From assembly GCA_033852075.1 (NCBI GenBank), contig JAWSVC010000005.1, forward strand, positions 24,111-88,110: 64,000 bases of DNA. Reading direction: 5' to 3'. The notes beneath the pieces were generated by a model. That model was given only the letters and a program-made list of their open reading frames with translations. It searched no databases and was not told the DNA's origin. Numbering within the stretch: the first letter of the stretch is position 1; each line of letters opens with the position of its first letter. The position numbers and the translations under genes are program-made. Below are positions 35,491 to 44,497 of the stretch, piece by piece. The DNA is from QZLE01 sp033852075 (GTDB lineage Bacteria; Pseudomonadota; Gammaproteobacteria; QZLD01).

Positions 35491-36422
35491 CAAAAATCGT
35501 TTCCAAATGATTCTTGATATAGTTGATGGAAGCGGTCCATAGTAAAACAATGATTTTGCGTGCCCGCAGATGCTATTTTGATCGCACCCATCAAAGAACT
35601 GATACGCCCAATGGTGGTCCAGTCATATTGATTAATCAATCCAAAGATTAGACCTGCTCGGTATGAATCGCCGCAACCGGTAGGGTCAATTATTGCTTCA
35701 GCATTTGCTGGTTCGATCTCAATCTTTTTACCTTCGGTATAGATAACGGATCCTTTGGCTCCAAGGGTAACTATTAGAGCACTTACCTTAGAGGCAATCT
35801 CTTCGGCATTTATGCCGGTTTTATCTACCAGCATCTGGAGTTCATAGTCATTTACGGCTACCCAGGTTGCCTTATCGATAAAATCTAGTAGTTCAGATCC
35901 GCCAAACATAGGTAATCCTTGTCCGGGGTCAAAAATAAACGGGATATTATGATCAGCAAATTGTTGAGCATGCTTGATCATCCCTTCTCGACCATTCGGG
36001 GAAACGATGCCAATCTTGATATCGTTTTCATCAGGGACATCAGTTTGATGTGTTTCTTCCATAGCCCCCGGGTGGAAGGCTGTGATTTGATTATCATCTT
36101 GATCAGTTATGATATATGCTTGAGCGGTGTAGCGATCTTCAATTACTTTTAGTAACGAACAGTCCACACCCTTTTCTTCAAGCCAGTTGTTGTATGGCAC
36201 AAAGTCACTGCCAACGGTTGCCAAAGGTCTGGAGTTAATTCCGAGAAGTTTTAGGTTGTAAGCTATATTTCCGGCACATCCGCCGAATTCACGGCGCAGC
36301 TTTGGAGTTAAAAAAGAAATATTAAGCATATGAACTTTGTCTGGCAGGATGTGGTTTTTAAATTTATCCTGAAAGTTCATGATATTATCAAAGGCCATAG
36401 AGCCGCTAACTATTACTGACAT
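35490..36422 (-). CDS. PfkB-family sugar or nucleoside kinase
   Basis: A 310-residue ribokinase-fold kinase. The first PfkB signature is FGGCAGNIAYNLKLLG, and the second DPTGCGDSYRAGLIFG supplies the anion hole and catalytic Asp (GCGD for the usual GAGD). It is close to the group annotated as adenosine or carbohydrate kinases in beta- and gammaproteobacteria. The substrate cannot be fixed from sequence alone. It lies 6 bp downstream of dgkA and overlaps ampD by a base, forming dgkA-pfkB-ampD-ampE. Confidence 0.87.
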   Translation of the reverse strand: MSVIVSGSMAFDNIMNFQDKFKNHILPDKVHMLNISFLTPKLRREFGGCAGNIAYNLKLLGINSRPLATVGSDFVPYNNWLEEKGVDCSLLKVIEDRYTAQAYIITDQDDNQITAFHPGAMEETHQTDVPDENDIKIGIVSPNGREGMIKHAQQFADHNIPFIFDPGQGLPMFGGSELLDFIDKATWVAVNDYELQMLVDKTGINAEEIASKVSALIVTLGAKGSVIYTEGKKIEIEPANAEAIIDPTGCGDSYRAGLIFGLINQYDWTTIGRISSLMGAIKIASAGTQNHCFTMDRFHQLYQESFGNDF

Positions 36423-36428
36423 ATTAGA

Positions 36429-36794
36429 TTACCATTCAAAAATTATTAATGCCCAAGTGATTATTGCCATAGTGATTGCAACAGCTACTGCGGTAGAACC
36501 AATGTCCTTCGCTCTACCTGACAGGTGATGGATCTCACCGCCGAAACGATCAACTACAGCCTCAATGGCAGAATTTATTAATTCGATTAAAAAAACAGCG
36601 ATGACGCTACAAACCAGCAGTATGCGTTCAACTCCATTGTTACCTAGGTATAGTCCAAGAGGGCAAAAAACGATAATTGCAAGAAGTTCGAGGCGGATAG
36701 ATTCTTCATATTTGTAGGCTGATTTAAAGCCATTCCATGAATAGACGAAGGCCTTTAGGATCCTTCTAATGCCTTTGATTTCATCATTTGCCAT
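36429..36794 (-). CDS. dgkA: Diacylglycerol kinase
   Basis: A 121-residue integral-membrane enzyme that phosphorylates diacylglycerol released by phosphoglycerol transfer to glycans. It has the amphipathic N-terminal helix (GIRRILKAFVYSWNGFKSAYKYEESIRLE), three membrane helices and the catalytic signature ELINSAIEAVVDRFGGEIHHLSGRAKDIGSTAV. It is the first gene of the leftward group. Confidence 0.96.
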   Translation of the reverse strand: MANDEIKGIRRILKAFVYSWNGFKSAYKYEESIRLELLAIIVFCPLGLYLGNNGVERILLVCSVIAVFLIELINSAIEAVVDRFGGEIHHLSGRAKDIGSTAVAVAITMAIITWALIIFEW

Positions 36795-37116
36795 GTAGTA
36801 GAGTCATTCCCTGATTTTAGTCGCGTAAAAATCATAACATAATGGTGAGTTTCTATGAAATGTTGTGGATAACTACTAGTCATAATTGCAATTTTATTGA
36901 GTGCTTATCAAGTTTTTTGCTTAACATTAAGTCAATATATTAAACTGTGAAAAAATGAATAAAAACAATGAAACTCGAGCAAGGTTTGGTATATCGGTAT
37001 GTGTTTTCAGGGTCTTATAGCTAATTAAGTCCTTTGTCGGAATAGATATTTGTTCTGATGAACTATAATATATGCAGATATATTTTAGACTATTGGGTTA
37101 GTAGCTTTACCAGATT
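36795..37116. other. 322-bp divergent promoter region between dgkA and trkA
   Basis: No gene is seen. The only motif I can name is TGTGGATAA at 36864-36872, an exact inverted DnaA-box 9-mer (TTATCCACA). A single box is weak evidence for DnaA control. The rest is AT-rich and should hold promoters for both directions. Confidence 0.45.
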
Positions 37117-38493
37117 ATGAAGATTATCGTTTTAGGTGCCGGCCAGGTTGGCCGCTCAGTCGCATACAATCTGACAAATGAGTCGAATGATGTAACGGTG
37201 GTTGATACAGATCATGTCGTGCTTCAAGAGCTTAATGACAGGTTGGATATACAGACAGTTGTTGGTAATGCAACTCATCCTGATATCTTGATCCAGGCTG
37301 GAGTTGATGATGCGGATATGCTCGTTGCTGTTACTAGCAGTGATGAAGCAAACATGGTTGCATGTCAGGTTGCATATACTTTGTTTCATACCCCAACCAA
37401 GATAGCCCGTGTTCGATCAATTGAATATCTGCGCTATCCGGAACTTTTTTCAAATGATGCCTTGCCTGTAGATGTACTTATAAGTCCGGAACAGTTGGTT
37501 ACAGAATATATCCAAAGACTAATTGAGCATCCTGGTGCTCTTCAGGTTTTGGATTTTGCTGGCGGAAGAGTCAGGCTTGTAGGGGTTAGAGCATTCTTTG
37601 GAAGTCCCCTGGTCGGTAAAGAGATTTCAGCTTTACCGGAACACTTGCCAGGGGTAGAAACTCGAGTGGCAGCCATCTTCCGTCGTGGAAAATCAATTAT
37701 TCCTACTGGCAATACAGTTATTGAAGCTGATGACGAGCTTTTTTTTATTGCCGCAAAAGAATTTATTCAAAATATTATTCAGGAATTACGTCCGATTAAT
37801 GCTCCTGTTAAACGTATTATGCTTGCAGGAGGCGGAAGTATAGGGAAACGATTAGCCATTGCTCTTGAATCAAAATACCGTATCAAAATAATTGAGTTTT
37901 GTGAGGATCGTGCCAACGAGCTATCAAAATCATTACATAATACCGTTGTGTTAAATGGTAATGCTGCTGATGAAGAATTACTGCAGGAAGAGAATGTAGA
38001 GGAAGCGGATCTATATATAAGTGTTACCAATGATGATGAGGCCAATATCTTATCGGCTATGTTAGCCAAGAGGATGGGAGCTAAACGAGTAATGTCATTG
38101 ATAAATCGTCCTGCTTACGTAGATCTGATCCAAGGAGGAGAGGATATTGATATCGCCATATCACCACATATGGCTACTATTGGAAGTTTATTGGCTCACG
38201 TGCGTTTGGGAGATGTAGTGATGGCGCATTCATTAAGGCGTGGAGCTGCTGAGGCAATTGAAGCAGTTGCCCATGGTGATCCTGCTAGTTCAAAAGTGGT
38301 AGGAAGAACTATTAATGAGATAAAACTTCCTAAGGGGACAACTATTGGTGCTATCGTTCGAGATGATGAAGTGATCATGCCTCATAAAGAAGTGATCATT
38401 CAGTCAGAAGATCATGTAATTTTATTCCTTGTCGATAAACGCCGTATTCCTGACGTAGAAAAGCTATTCCAGGTTGGTTTAGCATTTATCTAA
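37117..38493 (+). CDS. trkA: Trk potassium uptake system NAD-binding protein TrkA
   Basis: A 458-residue cytosolic gating subunit that binds NAD(H) and controls TrkH. It has two tandem RCK units, each a Rossmann domain (MKIIVLGAGQVGRSVAYNL and IMLAGGGSIGKRLAIALE) followed by a TrkA-C domain (GSPLVGKEISALPEHLPG... and SKVVGRTINEIKLPKGTTIGAIVRDDEVIMP). The length is normal. trkH follows 22 bp later. Confidence 0.96.
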   Translation: MKIIVLGAGQVGRSVAYNLTNESNDVTVVDTDHVVLQELNDRLDIQTVVGNATHPDILIQAGVDDADMLVAVTSSDEANMVACQVAYTLFHTPTKIARVRSIEYLRYPELFSNDALPVDVLISPEQLVTEYIQRLIEHPGALQVLDFAGGRVRLVGVRAFFGSPLVGKEISALPEHLPGVETRVAAIFRRGKSIIPTGNTVIEADDELFFIAAKEFIQNIIQELRPINAPVKRIMLAGGGSIGKRLAIALESKYRIKIIEFCEDRANELSKSLHNTVVLNGNAADEELLQEENVEEADLYISVTNDDEANILSAMLAKRMGAKRVMSLINRPAYVDLIQGGEDIDIAISPHMATIGSLLAHVRLGDVVMAHSLRRGAAEAIEAVAHGDPASSKVVGRTINEIKLPKGTTIGAIVRDDEVIMPHKEVIIQSEDHVILFLVDKRRIPDVEKLFQVGLAFI

Positions 38494-38515
38494 TGACCTA
38501 TTAAAGAAATAAGAT

Positions 38516-39994
38516 ATGAGATTATCATCCGTACAAAGAATTTTGGGAATACTACTGATGATATTCAGTGTAACCATGGTTCCTCCTATGATGGTTTCCA
38601 TTTGGACAGGTGATGGGGCTCTTATTGATTTTGTGTATGGTTTTTGCATCACCCTGTTTTTAGGGGCTGCTATTTGGTTCCCGGTGCGTAACTCCAAAGA
38701 GCATCTTCGCGTGCGTGATGGATTTCTTATAGTAGTTCTATTCTGGACGGTATTAGGAACTTGTGGTGGTACGCCGTTTATGTTTTCTGATAATCCACAC
38801 ATGAATTTTACTGATGCGGTGTTTGAATCTATCTCGGGAATGACAACTACTGGCGCAACGATTCTTACCAAAATAGAAGGTTTACCAGATTCCATCCTTT
38901 ATTATCGACAGCAACTACACTGGTTTGGTGGAATGGGTATTATTGTGTTGGCTGTGGCTATTCTACCTTTGTTGGGTATTGGTGGAATGCAGTTATTTAG
39001 AGCAGAAACACCGGGTCCCATGAAAGATGCCAAGTTAACTCCGCGAATACGTGATACCGCAAAATCACTTTGGTATGTATATGTTGGGATTACAATTGCA
39101 TGTGCGCTAGCTTATTGGTTGGCAGGGATGACTTTTTTTGATGCAGTAGGGCATAGCTTTGCAACGGTAGCAACAGGAGGGTTTTCAACTCATACTGATA
39201 GTATGGCTTACTTTAATAGCCCAACAATAGAATGGATTTCAATAGTATTTATGATTCTTGCTGGCGCGAATTTTTCGCTCCATTATTTATCGCTTCGTTA
39301 TCGTTCGATCAAGATTTATTGGAGGGATCCAGAGTTCAAAGTATATTTTGCTGGAACAATTATTATTGCTTTGGTAATTGCAGCAACGCTACTAATAACT
39401 AAAACCTATACCGGTGTTCATGATTCGATTCGTGATGCGTTGTTTCATACTGTTTCTGTAGGAACGACTACGGGTTTTGCTACAGCCCCATTTGCAGAGT
39501 GGCCAACATTTTTGCCTGTGCTATTGATGTTTGTAGGCTTTGTGGCCGGAAGTTCAGGATCAACAGCAGGTGGTATCAAAACCATTCGCGCTCTTCTTCT
39601 ATATAAGCAGGGTTGGCGTGAGATTTTACGTATTATTCACCCTAATGCTAAGATATTAGTTAAGCTTGGTAAAGATACCGTCAATGATCGTGTTATTGAC
39701 TCGGTGTGGGGTTTTTTTGCTATCTACGCAATATTATTCGTAATAATGATGTTAATGCTCATGGCTACCAAGATGAATGTAGGTGGTGAAATGGTCTATA
39801 TAGATATAAAAACCGCATTTTCAGCAGTGGCAGCATGTATAAATAACGTAGGCCCTGGATTAGGAGGGGTGGCATCCCATATGGCTGATGTGTCTATTCC
39901 CGCTAAGTGGATTCTTGCTTTTGCGATGTTGTTGGGGCGTTTGGAGATTTTCACGTTACTTGTAATACTAACCCCAGCTTTCTGGCGTCGCTAA
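38516..39994 (+). CDS. trkH: Trk potassium transporter membrane subunit
   Basis: A 492-residue polytopic K+ translocating subunit. Selectivity-filter-like loops are visible as SGMTTTGAT, ATVATGGFSTH, VGTTTGFATA and a fourth near AACINNVGPGLG. QLHWFGGMGIIVLAVAILPLLGIGGMQLF and GSSGSTAGGIKTIR are family landmarks. The latter is the intramembrane-loop region that gates the pore. It works with the upstream TrkA. Confidence 0.96.
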   Translation: MRLSSVQRILGILLMIFSVTMVPPMMVSIWTGDGALIDFVYGFCITLFLGAAIWFPVRNSKEHLRVRDGFLIVVLFWTVLGTCGGTPFMFSDNPHMNFTDAVFESISGMTTTGATILTKIEGLPDSILYYRQQLHWFGGMGIIVLAVAILPLLGIGGMQLFRAETPGPMKDAKLTPRIRDTAKSLWYVYVGITIACALAYWLAGMTFFDAVGHSFATVATGGFSTHTDSMAYFNSPTIEWISIVFMILAGANFSLHYLSLRYRSIKIYWRDPEFKVYFAGTIIIALVIAATLLITKTYTGVHDSIRDALFHTVSVGTTTGFATAPFAEWPTFLPVLLMFVGFVAGSSGSTAGGIKTIRALLLYKQGWREILRIIHPNAKILVKLGKDTVNDRVIDSVWGFFAIYAILFVIMMLMLMATKMNVGGEMVYIDIKTAFSAVAACINNVGPGLGGVASHMADVSIPAKWILAFAMLLGRLEIFTLLVILTPAFWRR

Positions 39995-39999
39995 TTTTA

Positions 40000-40125
40000 A
40001 AGCTATTGCGCTTGATTATCCTTTGTTGCAAAGATTTAAAAAATGAGTCGCGTACTACTTTGTACGCTCAACATATTTTAACTCTCCGCGTCTTGGCTAA
40101 TCTATGCTCATGACGCTTTTAAAAA
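40000..40125. repeat. Long-hairpin intergenic repeat, copy 3
   Basis: Inner stem GCGTAC (40050-40055) / GTACGC (40062-40067) with loop TACTTT. Middle stem TTTAAAAAATGAG with CTCAACATATTTTAA. Flanks TTTGTTGCAAAG and CCGCGTCTTGG match the other copies, and it ends TCATGACGCTTTT. It lies directly after trkH, between convergent genes. Confidence 0.82.
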
Positions 40126-40211
40126 GTAAATTCATCATATCTATTATTCAGGAATAATATCTTTAATATCACCTATATTTTTTATACTCAAACTGGATTA
40201 CCCCATTTCTT

Positions 40212-41090
40212 TTAATAAACTTTTTCTTCCCCTTCCGGACGGCTTTTAAAACGTTTATAGGTCCATTGGTATTGGGCAGGAATCTTTCTCACTTCTTCTT
40301 CAATGGCTTTATTTAATTCGGTTGCAGATTCAACAAGATCTTTTGAATAAATGTTTCCCTCGATCTTTTTGAAATAAATCTTATATCCTTTGGCCAAAGG
40401 TAATCTTTCAACATACGTAATATATACAGGGGCTTTGGTTTTAGCTGCGAAACGGGATAATAGAATCATGGTTTTTGCCTGCACGCCAAAAAAAGGAGCG
40501 AATACTCCTTCGCCACTAGAAGGATCCTGGTCTGGTAATATGCCCAATGCCATTCCTTGTTTTAGAGATTGAAAAAGTTGGCGTACACCAGAATTATCTG
40601 CGGGGACAAGTTTTGCACTTGTGCGCTCTCTTGCGTTGATCATTATGGCATCCAGTTCAGTAATATGTGGTTTGCGATAAAGATAACAACACGGAAATTT
40701 TTCTGCGCAGTAAAGGCCAACAATTTCCCATTGTCCTAAATGTGGAGCAGCTAATATAAGTCCATTGCCTAACTCGAAATCTTTGGTGATTGCATCCAGT
40801 CCATCGTGAGCGATTATTTTATCTAATAGTGTTTTGGGATTTCTGAACCATACGTATCCAAATTCACAAGCGGTTTTGCAGTTTTCAATCAAAGTCTTGC
40901 GTAGCAATAGGTTAATTGCATCTTGATTTAGCTCTGGGAAAGAAAGTTGCAAATTAATGTTAGTGGTCGATTTTATATTAGATGGTAATAAAGAAAGAAA
41001 GCTGCCTATAACAAAAGCAAGACAGTGGATAATCCATAGGGGGAATATTGAGATAACACGTAAAAAAAGTATAATGCTTTTGGCTTTCAT
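40212..41090 (-). CDS. LpxL/HtrB-family lipid acyltransferase
   Basis: A 292-residue membrane-anchored enzyme of the late lipid A acyltransferase family. An N-terminal hydrophobic segment (about residues 10-35) precedes the catalytic motif APHLGQWEI (HX4E), the substrate motif YLYRKPHI, and LGILPDQDPSSGEGVFAPFFG with the conserved downstream RFAAKTKAPVYITYVERLP. It probably adds a secondary acyl chain to lipid A. Whether it is LpxL or LpxM, or a related phospholipid acyltransferase, is undecided. Confidence 0.86.
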   Translation of the reverse strand: MKAKSIILFLRVISIFPLWIIHCLAFVIGSFLSLLPSNIKSTTNINLQLSFPELNQDAINLLLRKTLIENCKTACEFGYVWFRNPKTLLDKIIAHDGLDAITKDFELGNGLILAAPHLGQWEIVGLYCAEKFPCCYLYRKPHITELDAIMINARERTSAKLVPADNSGVRQLFQSLKQGMALGILPDQDPSSGEGVFAPFFGVQAKTMILLSRFAAKTKAPVYITYVERLPLAKGYKIYFKKIEGNIYSKDLVESATELNKAIEEEVRKIPAQYQWTYKRFKSRPEGEEKVY

Positions 41091-41372
41091 AGTGTGTTAG
41101 GCATGTTGTCGTAAGGCATTAATTTTACAGGGGATCTGTTGTATATGATTACGAGAGAATATATCATATAAAAATAGATAATAAAAACTTAATAAAAATG
41201 TAAAGGTAAAAACTTGACTGACAAAGATATGGAGTGTAAAACTATATGATCAACAATTAGTTGGTTTTTGTATTTTAAATGCATTGATGCCGGTAATGTT
41301 GGTCACGAAATGCAAGGAAGGCATAAAAATTAAAAGGATAGTTCATCTAAGGATGTTCAAGGAGATATAAAG

Positions 41373-41855
41373 ATGGATTGGAAAGTGCATACGGAAGATA
41401 TGGTCAGCAAATGGACCGATATGCAGAAAAAGATGTGGGATAACTGGTTAGAGGCAGTAAAAGGTTTCGGCCAGAATCAACGCACAGAAATGTGGCAAGC
41501 CGATTACAAAAAAAATCTTGAAGCGTGGGAGCGGTCTGTAAACAAGGCTCTTGAAGGGCAGGTTGAATGGACTACTCGTTGGGTTGATCAAGTAACAACA
41601 GAAAATAATACACCTGAAGTTGTTACAAAGTGGGCTCAACAGGTTCAGGACATGATGAAAGGTTGGACTGAAGCTCAGTCGCAACTTTGGAGCGCTTGGT
41701 TTGAAAGCGTAAAAAATCTGGACCCTTCACAAATTGCATCGAATTGGGATACTGAAGGTCAGCAAATTCTGACTGCTTGGCAAGAAGCAGCGCAAAGAGC
41801 TCAGGAAGCTCTTCAAGAATGGTCAAAAAACTCACCTTTTAAAAATATGAAATAG
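41373..41855 (+). CDS. Tryptophan-rich helical protein with an internal duplication
   Basis: A 160-residue soluble protein, almost wholly alpha-helical by appearance, with 15 Trp. Two 20-residue segments match each other: KWTDMQKKMWDNWLEAVKGF (13-32) and GWTEAQSQLWSAWFESVKNL (97-116), so the protein arose by duplication of a W-x7-W-x2-W unit. The composition recalls phasin or 'thylakoid-associated' proteins found in some gammaproteobacteria, which coat polyhydroxyalkanoate granules, but no pha gene is nearby and I do not assert it. It is monocistronic with a strong ribosome site (AAGGAGAT) and terminator, suggesting high expression. Confidence 0.75.
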   Translation: MDWKVHTEDMVSKWTDMQKKMWDNWLEAVKGFGQNQRTEMWQADYKKNLEAWERSVNKALEGQVEWTTRWVDQVTTENNTPEVVTKWAQQVQDMMKGWTEAQSQLWSAWFESVKNLDPSQIASNWDTEGQQILTAWQEAAQRAQEALQEWSKNSPFKNMK

Positions 41856-41889
41856 TTTCAATTGCTATTTATATAAATAAGAGATATAA

Positions 41890-41916
41890 AAGCGGCCTTT
41901 GATGGCCGCTTTTTTG
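41890..41916 (+). terminator. Intrinsic terminator after the Trp-rich gene
   Basis: AGCGGCC (41891-41897) pairs with GGCCGCT (41904-41910), followed by six T. Confidence 0.88.
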
Positions 41917-41944
41917 TGCGGAGCTAAAATAGCTGGAATAAAAG

Positions 41945-42394
41945 ATGATTGCTTTGATACAAAGAGTAAAGCATGCCCAAGTGGTTGTTGATGGCGATAC
42001 CGTAGGTAAGATTGAAAAAGGTATTTTGGCACTGGTAGGTGTACAAAAAGAGGACCATGATAAATCTGCAAAACGCCTTGCGGAGCGTGTGGCCAATTAT
42101 AGAATTTTTCCCGACGTAGAAGATAAGATGAATCTTAGTCTCAAAGATATTGGTGGTGAGATCTTGCTGGTTCCGCAATTTACCCTTGCAGCAGATACTA
42201 AGAAAGGTAACCGGCCAAGCTTTGCCAGCGCCGCTGCGCCAGCACATGGAGAGCGATTGTTTAAGCACTTTTGTACTTGTATGCAGAGTATAATGGATGA
42301 GATTGGCGGTGAGATTCAGACTGGAATTTTTGGTGCAGATATGAAAGTTTCAATATTAAATGACGGTCCGGTAACTTTCTGGCTGGAAACCTGA
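41945..42394 (+). CDS. dtd: D-aminoacyl-tRNA deacylase
   Basis: A 149-residue homodimeric proofreading enzyme that frees tRNAs from mischarged D-amino acids. It starts MIALIQRVKHAQVVVDGD and carries the catalytic-site motifs QFTLAADTKKGNRPSF and NDGPVTFWLET (the cross-subunit Gly-Pro motif). The length is normal. It lies 53 bp upstream of hisB. Confidence 0.96.
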   Translation: MIALIQRVKHAQVVVDGDTVGKIEKGILALVGVQKEDHDKSAKRLAERVANYRIFPDVEDKMNLSLKDIGGEILLVPQFTLAADTKKGNRPSFASAAAPAHGERLFKHFCTCMQSIMDEIGGEIQTGIFGADMKVSILNDGPVTFWLET

Positions 42395-42447
42395 GCAATA
42401 CCCTTGTATGCTATACTTATAAAGCGACAAAAATCAGAGAAATATTA

Positions 42448-43041
42448 ATGGCTAAACGAATTGCGAAGCTGGATCGCAAAACCCTGGAAACAGACATTAC
42501 TGTTGAGATAAATCTTGATGGTTCAGGTATTGCTGAGCTTTCCAGTGGAATCCCATTTTTTGATCACATGTTAGATCAAATATGCCGTCATGGCCTTATT
42601 GATATAAATCTTAAGGCAAAAGGCGATCTGGAAATTGATGCTCACCACACAGTTGAGGATATTGGTATTGCATTAGGGCAAGCTTTTTCTCAGGCGATTG
42701 GTGATAAAAAGGGAATAACGAGATATGGGCACTCATATGTGCCTTTGGATGAGTCTCTTTCCAGAGTGGTTATTGATTTTTCCGGGCGTCCTGCTTTGGA
42801 ATATGCCGTTGATTTTCTGCGTCATGAAGTAGGCGGTATAGATACCGACCTATTCAGAGAATTCTTTCAGGCATTGGTAAATAATGCAGCAATAAATCTG
42901 CATATCGATAATATTCGTGGTACCAATGGTCATCATATTGCTGAAACCATCTTTAAGGCATTCGGCAGGGCCGTTCGCATGGCAATCACTCTTGATCCGC
43001 GTTGCGAAGGCATCACTCCATCCACTAAAGGTAGCTTATAG
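42448..43041 (+). CDS. hisB: Imidazoleglycerol-phosphate dehydratase
   Basis: A 197-residue monofunctional enzyme for the sixth dedicated step of histidine synthesis. The metal-binding motifs PFFDHMLDQICRHG, DAHHTVEDIGIALG and NGHHIAETIFKAFGRA are intact. There is no N-terminal phosphatase domain, unlike the bifunctional HisB of enteric bacteria. It is the first gene of hisBHAFIE here; hisG, hisD and hisC must lie elsewhere. Confidence 0.97.
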   Translation: MAKRIAKLDRKTLETDITVEINLDGSGIAELSSGIPFFDHMLDQICRHGLIDINLKAKGDLEIDAHHTVEDIGIALGQAFSQAIGDKKGITRYGHSYVPLDESLSRVVIDFSGRPALEYAVDFLRHEVGGIDTDLFREFFQALVNNAAINLHIDNIRGTNGHHIAETIFKAFGRAVRMAITLDPRCEGITPSTKGSL

Positions 43042-43059
43042 GATCAGCGTAGGTTTCCA

Positions 43060-43707
43060 ATGTCATCTATTGCAGTAATTGATTATGGTATGGGCAATTT
43101 GCGCTCAGTAGCAAAGGCTCTGGAAAAGGTTGCCGTGGGGCAAACCGTTCTTGTAACTCAGGATGCAGATAAGATTTATAATGCAGATCGTGTTGTCTTT
43201 CCCGGTGTAGGGGCAATGAAAGACTGCATAAGTGAATTACAGCGTCTGGAACTGGATCAGGTTATTAAAAGTGTTGCCGATACAAAACCGCTGCTTGGTA
43301 TTTGTTTGGGAATGCAGGGTCTTTTAGATTCAACTGAAGAAAACGGAGGTTCGTCAGGATTAGGAATTATTCCTGGCAAGGTGATACGTTTTGATGATCC
43401 GTTGATCGACAAGGCAAGTGGGCAAAAATTAAAGGTTCCGCATATGGGTTGGAATCGTGTCGAACAGGTTACAGATCATCCGCTTTGGCAGGGTATAGAA
43501 GATCTGAGCAGATTTTATTTTGTGCATAGCTATTATGCTGTTCCCGAAGATAGCAAACATATACTTGGTAAATGTGAGTATGGCACAAAATTTACTGTGG
43601 CGGTTGGAAGAGAAAATCTTTTTGCCGTGCAGTTTCATCCGGAAAAAAGTCAGCATGCTGGACTGCAGCTTTTGGATAATTTTGTTAAATGGGACGGTTC
43701 AATATAG
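43060..43707 (+). CDS. hisH: Imidazole glycerol phosphate synthase, glutamine amidotransferase subunit
   Basis: A 215-residue class I glutamine amidotransferase that passes ammonia to HisF. The oxyanion-strand and nucleophile motif LGICLGMQGLL (Cys) and the catalytic pair in FAVQFHPEKSQ (His, Glu) are present, and it opens with VIDYGMGNLRSV. It sits 18 bp after hisB. Confidence 0.97.
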   Translation: MSSIAVIDYGMGNLRSVAKALEKVAVGQTVLVTQDADKIYNADRVVFPGVGAMKDCISELQRLELDQVIKSVADTKPLLGICLGMQGLLDSTEENGGSSGLGIIPGKVIRFDDPLIDKASGQKLKVPHMGWNRVEQVTDHPLWQGIEDLSRFYFVHSYYAVPEDSKHILGKCEYGTKFTVAVGRENLFAVQFHPEKSQHAGLQLLDNFVKWDGSI

Positions 43708-43735
43708 CCGCCTTGGATAATAAAGAGGAATAAAA

Positions 43736-44476
43736 ATGATACTAATCCCAGCGATCGATCTTAAGGAAGGTAAGTGCGTTAGGCTGCGTCAGGGAAAAAT
43801 GGATGATGCAACGATTTTTGCTGATGACCCATTACAGATGGCTGAAAAATGGGTTAATGCTGGAACAGAAAGGTTACATCTGGTTGATCTGGATGGTGCC
43901 TTTGCCGGTAAGCCAGAAAACAAGGCGGTAATTCGTGATATTTGCGCCAGTTTTCCGGATATTGATATTCAGGTTGGTGGTGGAATCAGAGATGATGACA
44001 CGATTTCAGCTTATCTGGATATGGGTGTTAATTACGTGATTATTGGTACCAAGGCGGTACAGTCTCCACACTTTATTACTGAGGTGTGTTTAGAGTTTCC
44101 TGGCCATATTATTGTTGGGCTTGATGCTAAAGATGGTAAGGTTGCGGTTGATGGTTGGTCTAAACTTTCAACTCATAATGTTATCGATATGGCGCAAGAG
44201 TTTGAAGATGACGGTGTGGATTCGATTATTTTTACCGATATTGGTCGTGACGGCATGATGGAAGGTGTAAATGTAGATTCGACAGCGGAGCTTGCACGCG
44301 CAGTTCGTATTCCAATTATTGCTTCGGGTGGAATTACTAATCTTGATGATATTCGTAAGCTATGTGAAGTTGAAGAAGATGGTGTTAGTGGTGCTATTTT
44401 AGGCCGTTCTTTGTATGAAGGAACTATTGATTTGGCTACAGCGAATAAGTTAGTTGAAGAGTTGGCGGAAGAATAA
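43736..44476 (+). CDS. hisA: ProFAR isomerase
   Basis: A 246-residue TIM barrel that isomerises the aminoaldose ProFAR. The first strand IPAIDLKEGKCVRL carries the catalytic Asp, VGGGIRDDDTI and IASGGITNLDDI form the phosphate-binding loops, and FTDIGRDGMMEGVN holds the second catalytic Asp. It is a close relative of HisF, which follows. Confidence 0.97.
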   Translation: MILIPAIDLKEGKCVRLRQGKMDDATIFADDPLQMAEKWVNAGTERLHLVDLDGAFAGKPENKAVIRDICASFPDIDIQVGGGIRDDDTISAYLDMGVNYVIIGTKAVQSPHFITEVCLEFPGHIIVGLDAKDGKVAVDGWSKLSTHNVIDMAQEFEDDGVDSIIFTDIGRDGMMEGVNVDSTAELARAVRIPIIASGGITNLDDIRKLCEVEEDGVSGAILGRSLYEGTIDLATANKLVEELAEE

Positions 44477-44497
44477 AGCCAAGAGGAAAACTGTAAT

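Noticed and set aside
36864..36872. A DnaA box as a sign of the replication origin
   Set aside because: It is a single 9-mer far from dnaN with no AT-rich unwinding element or box cluster; it is expected by chance in an AT-rich genome.
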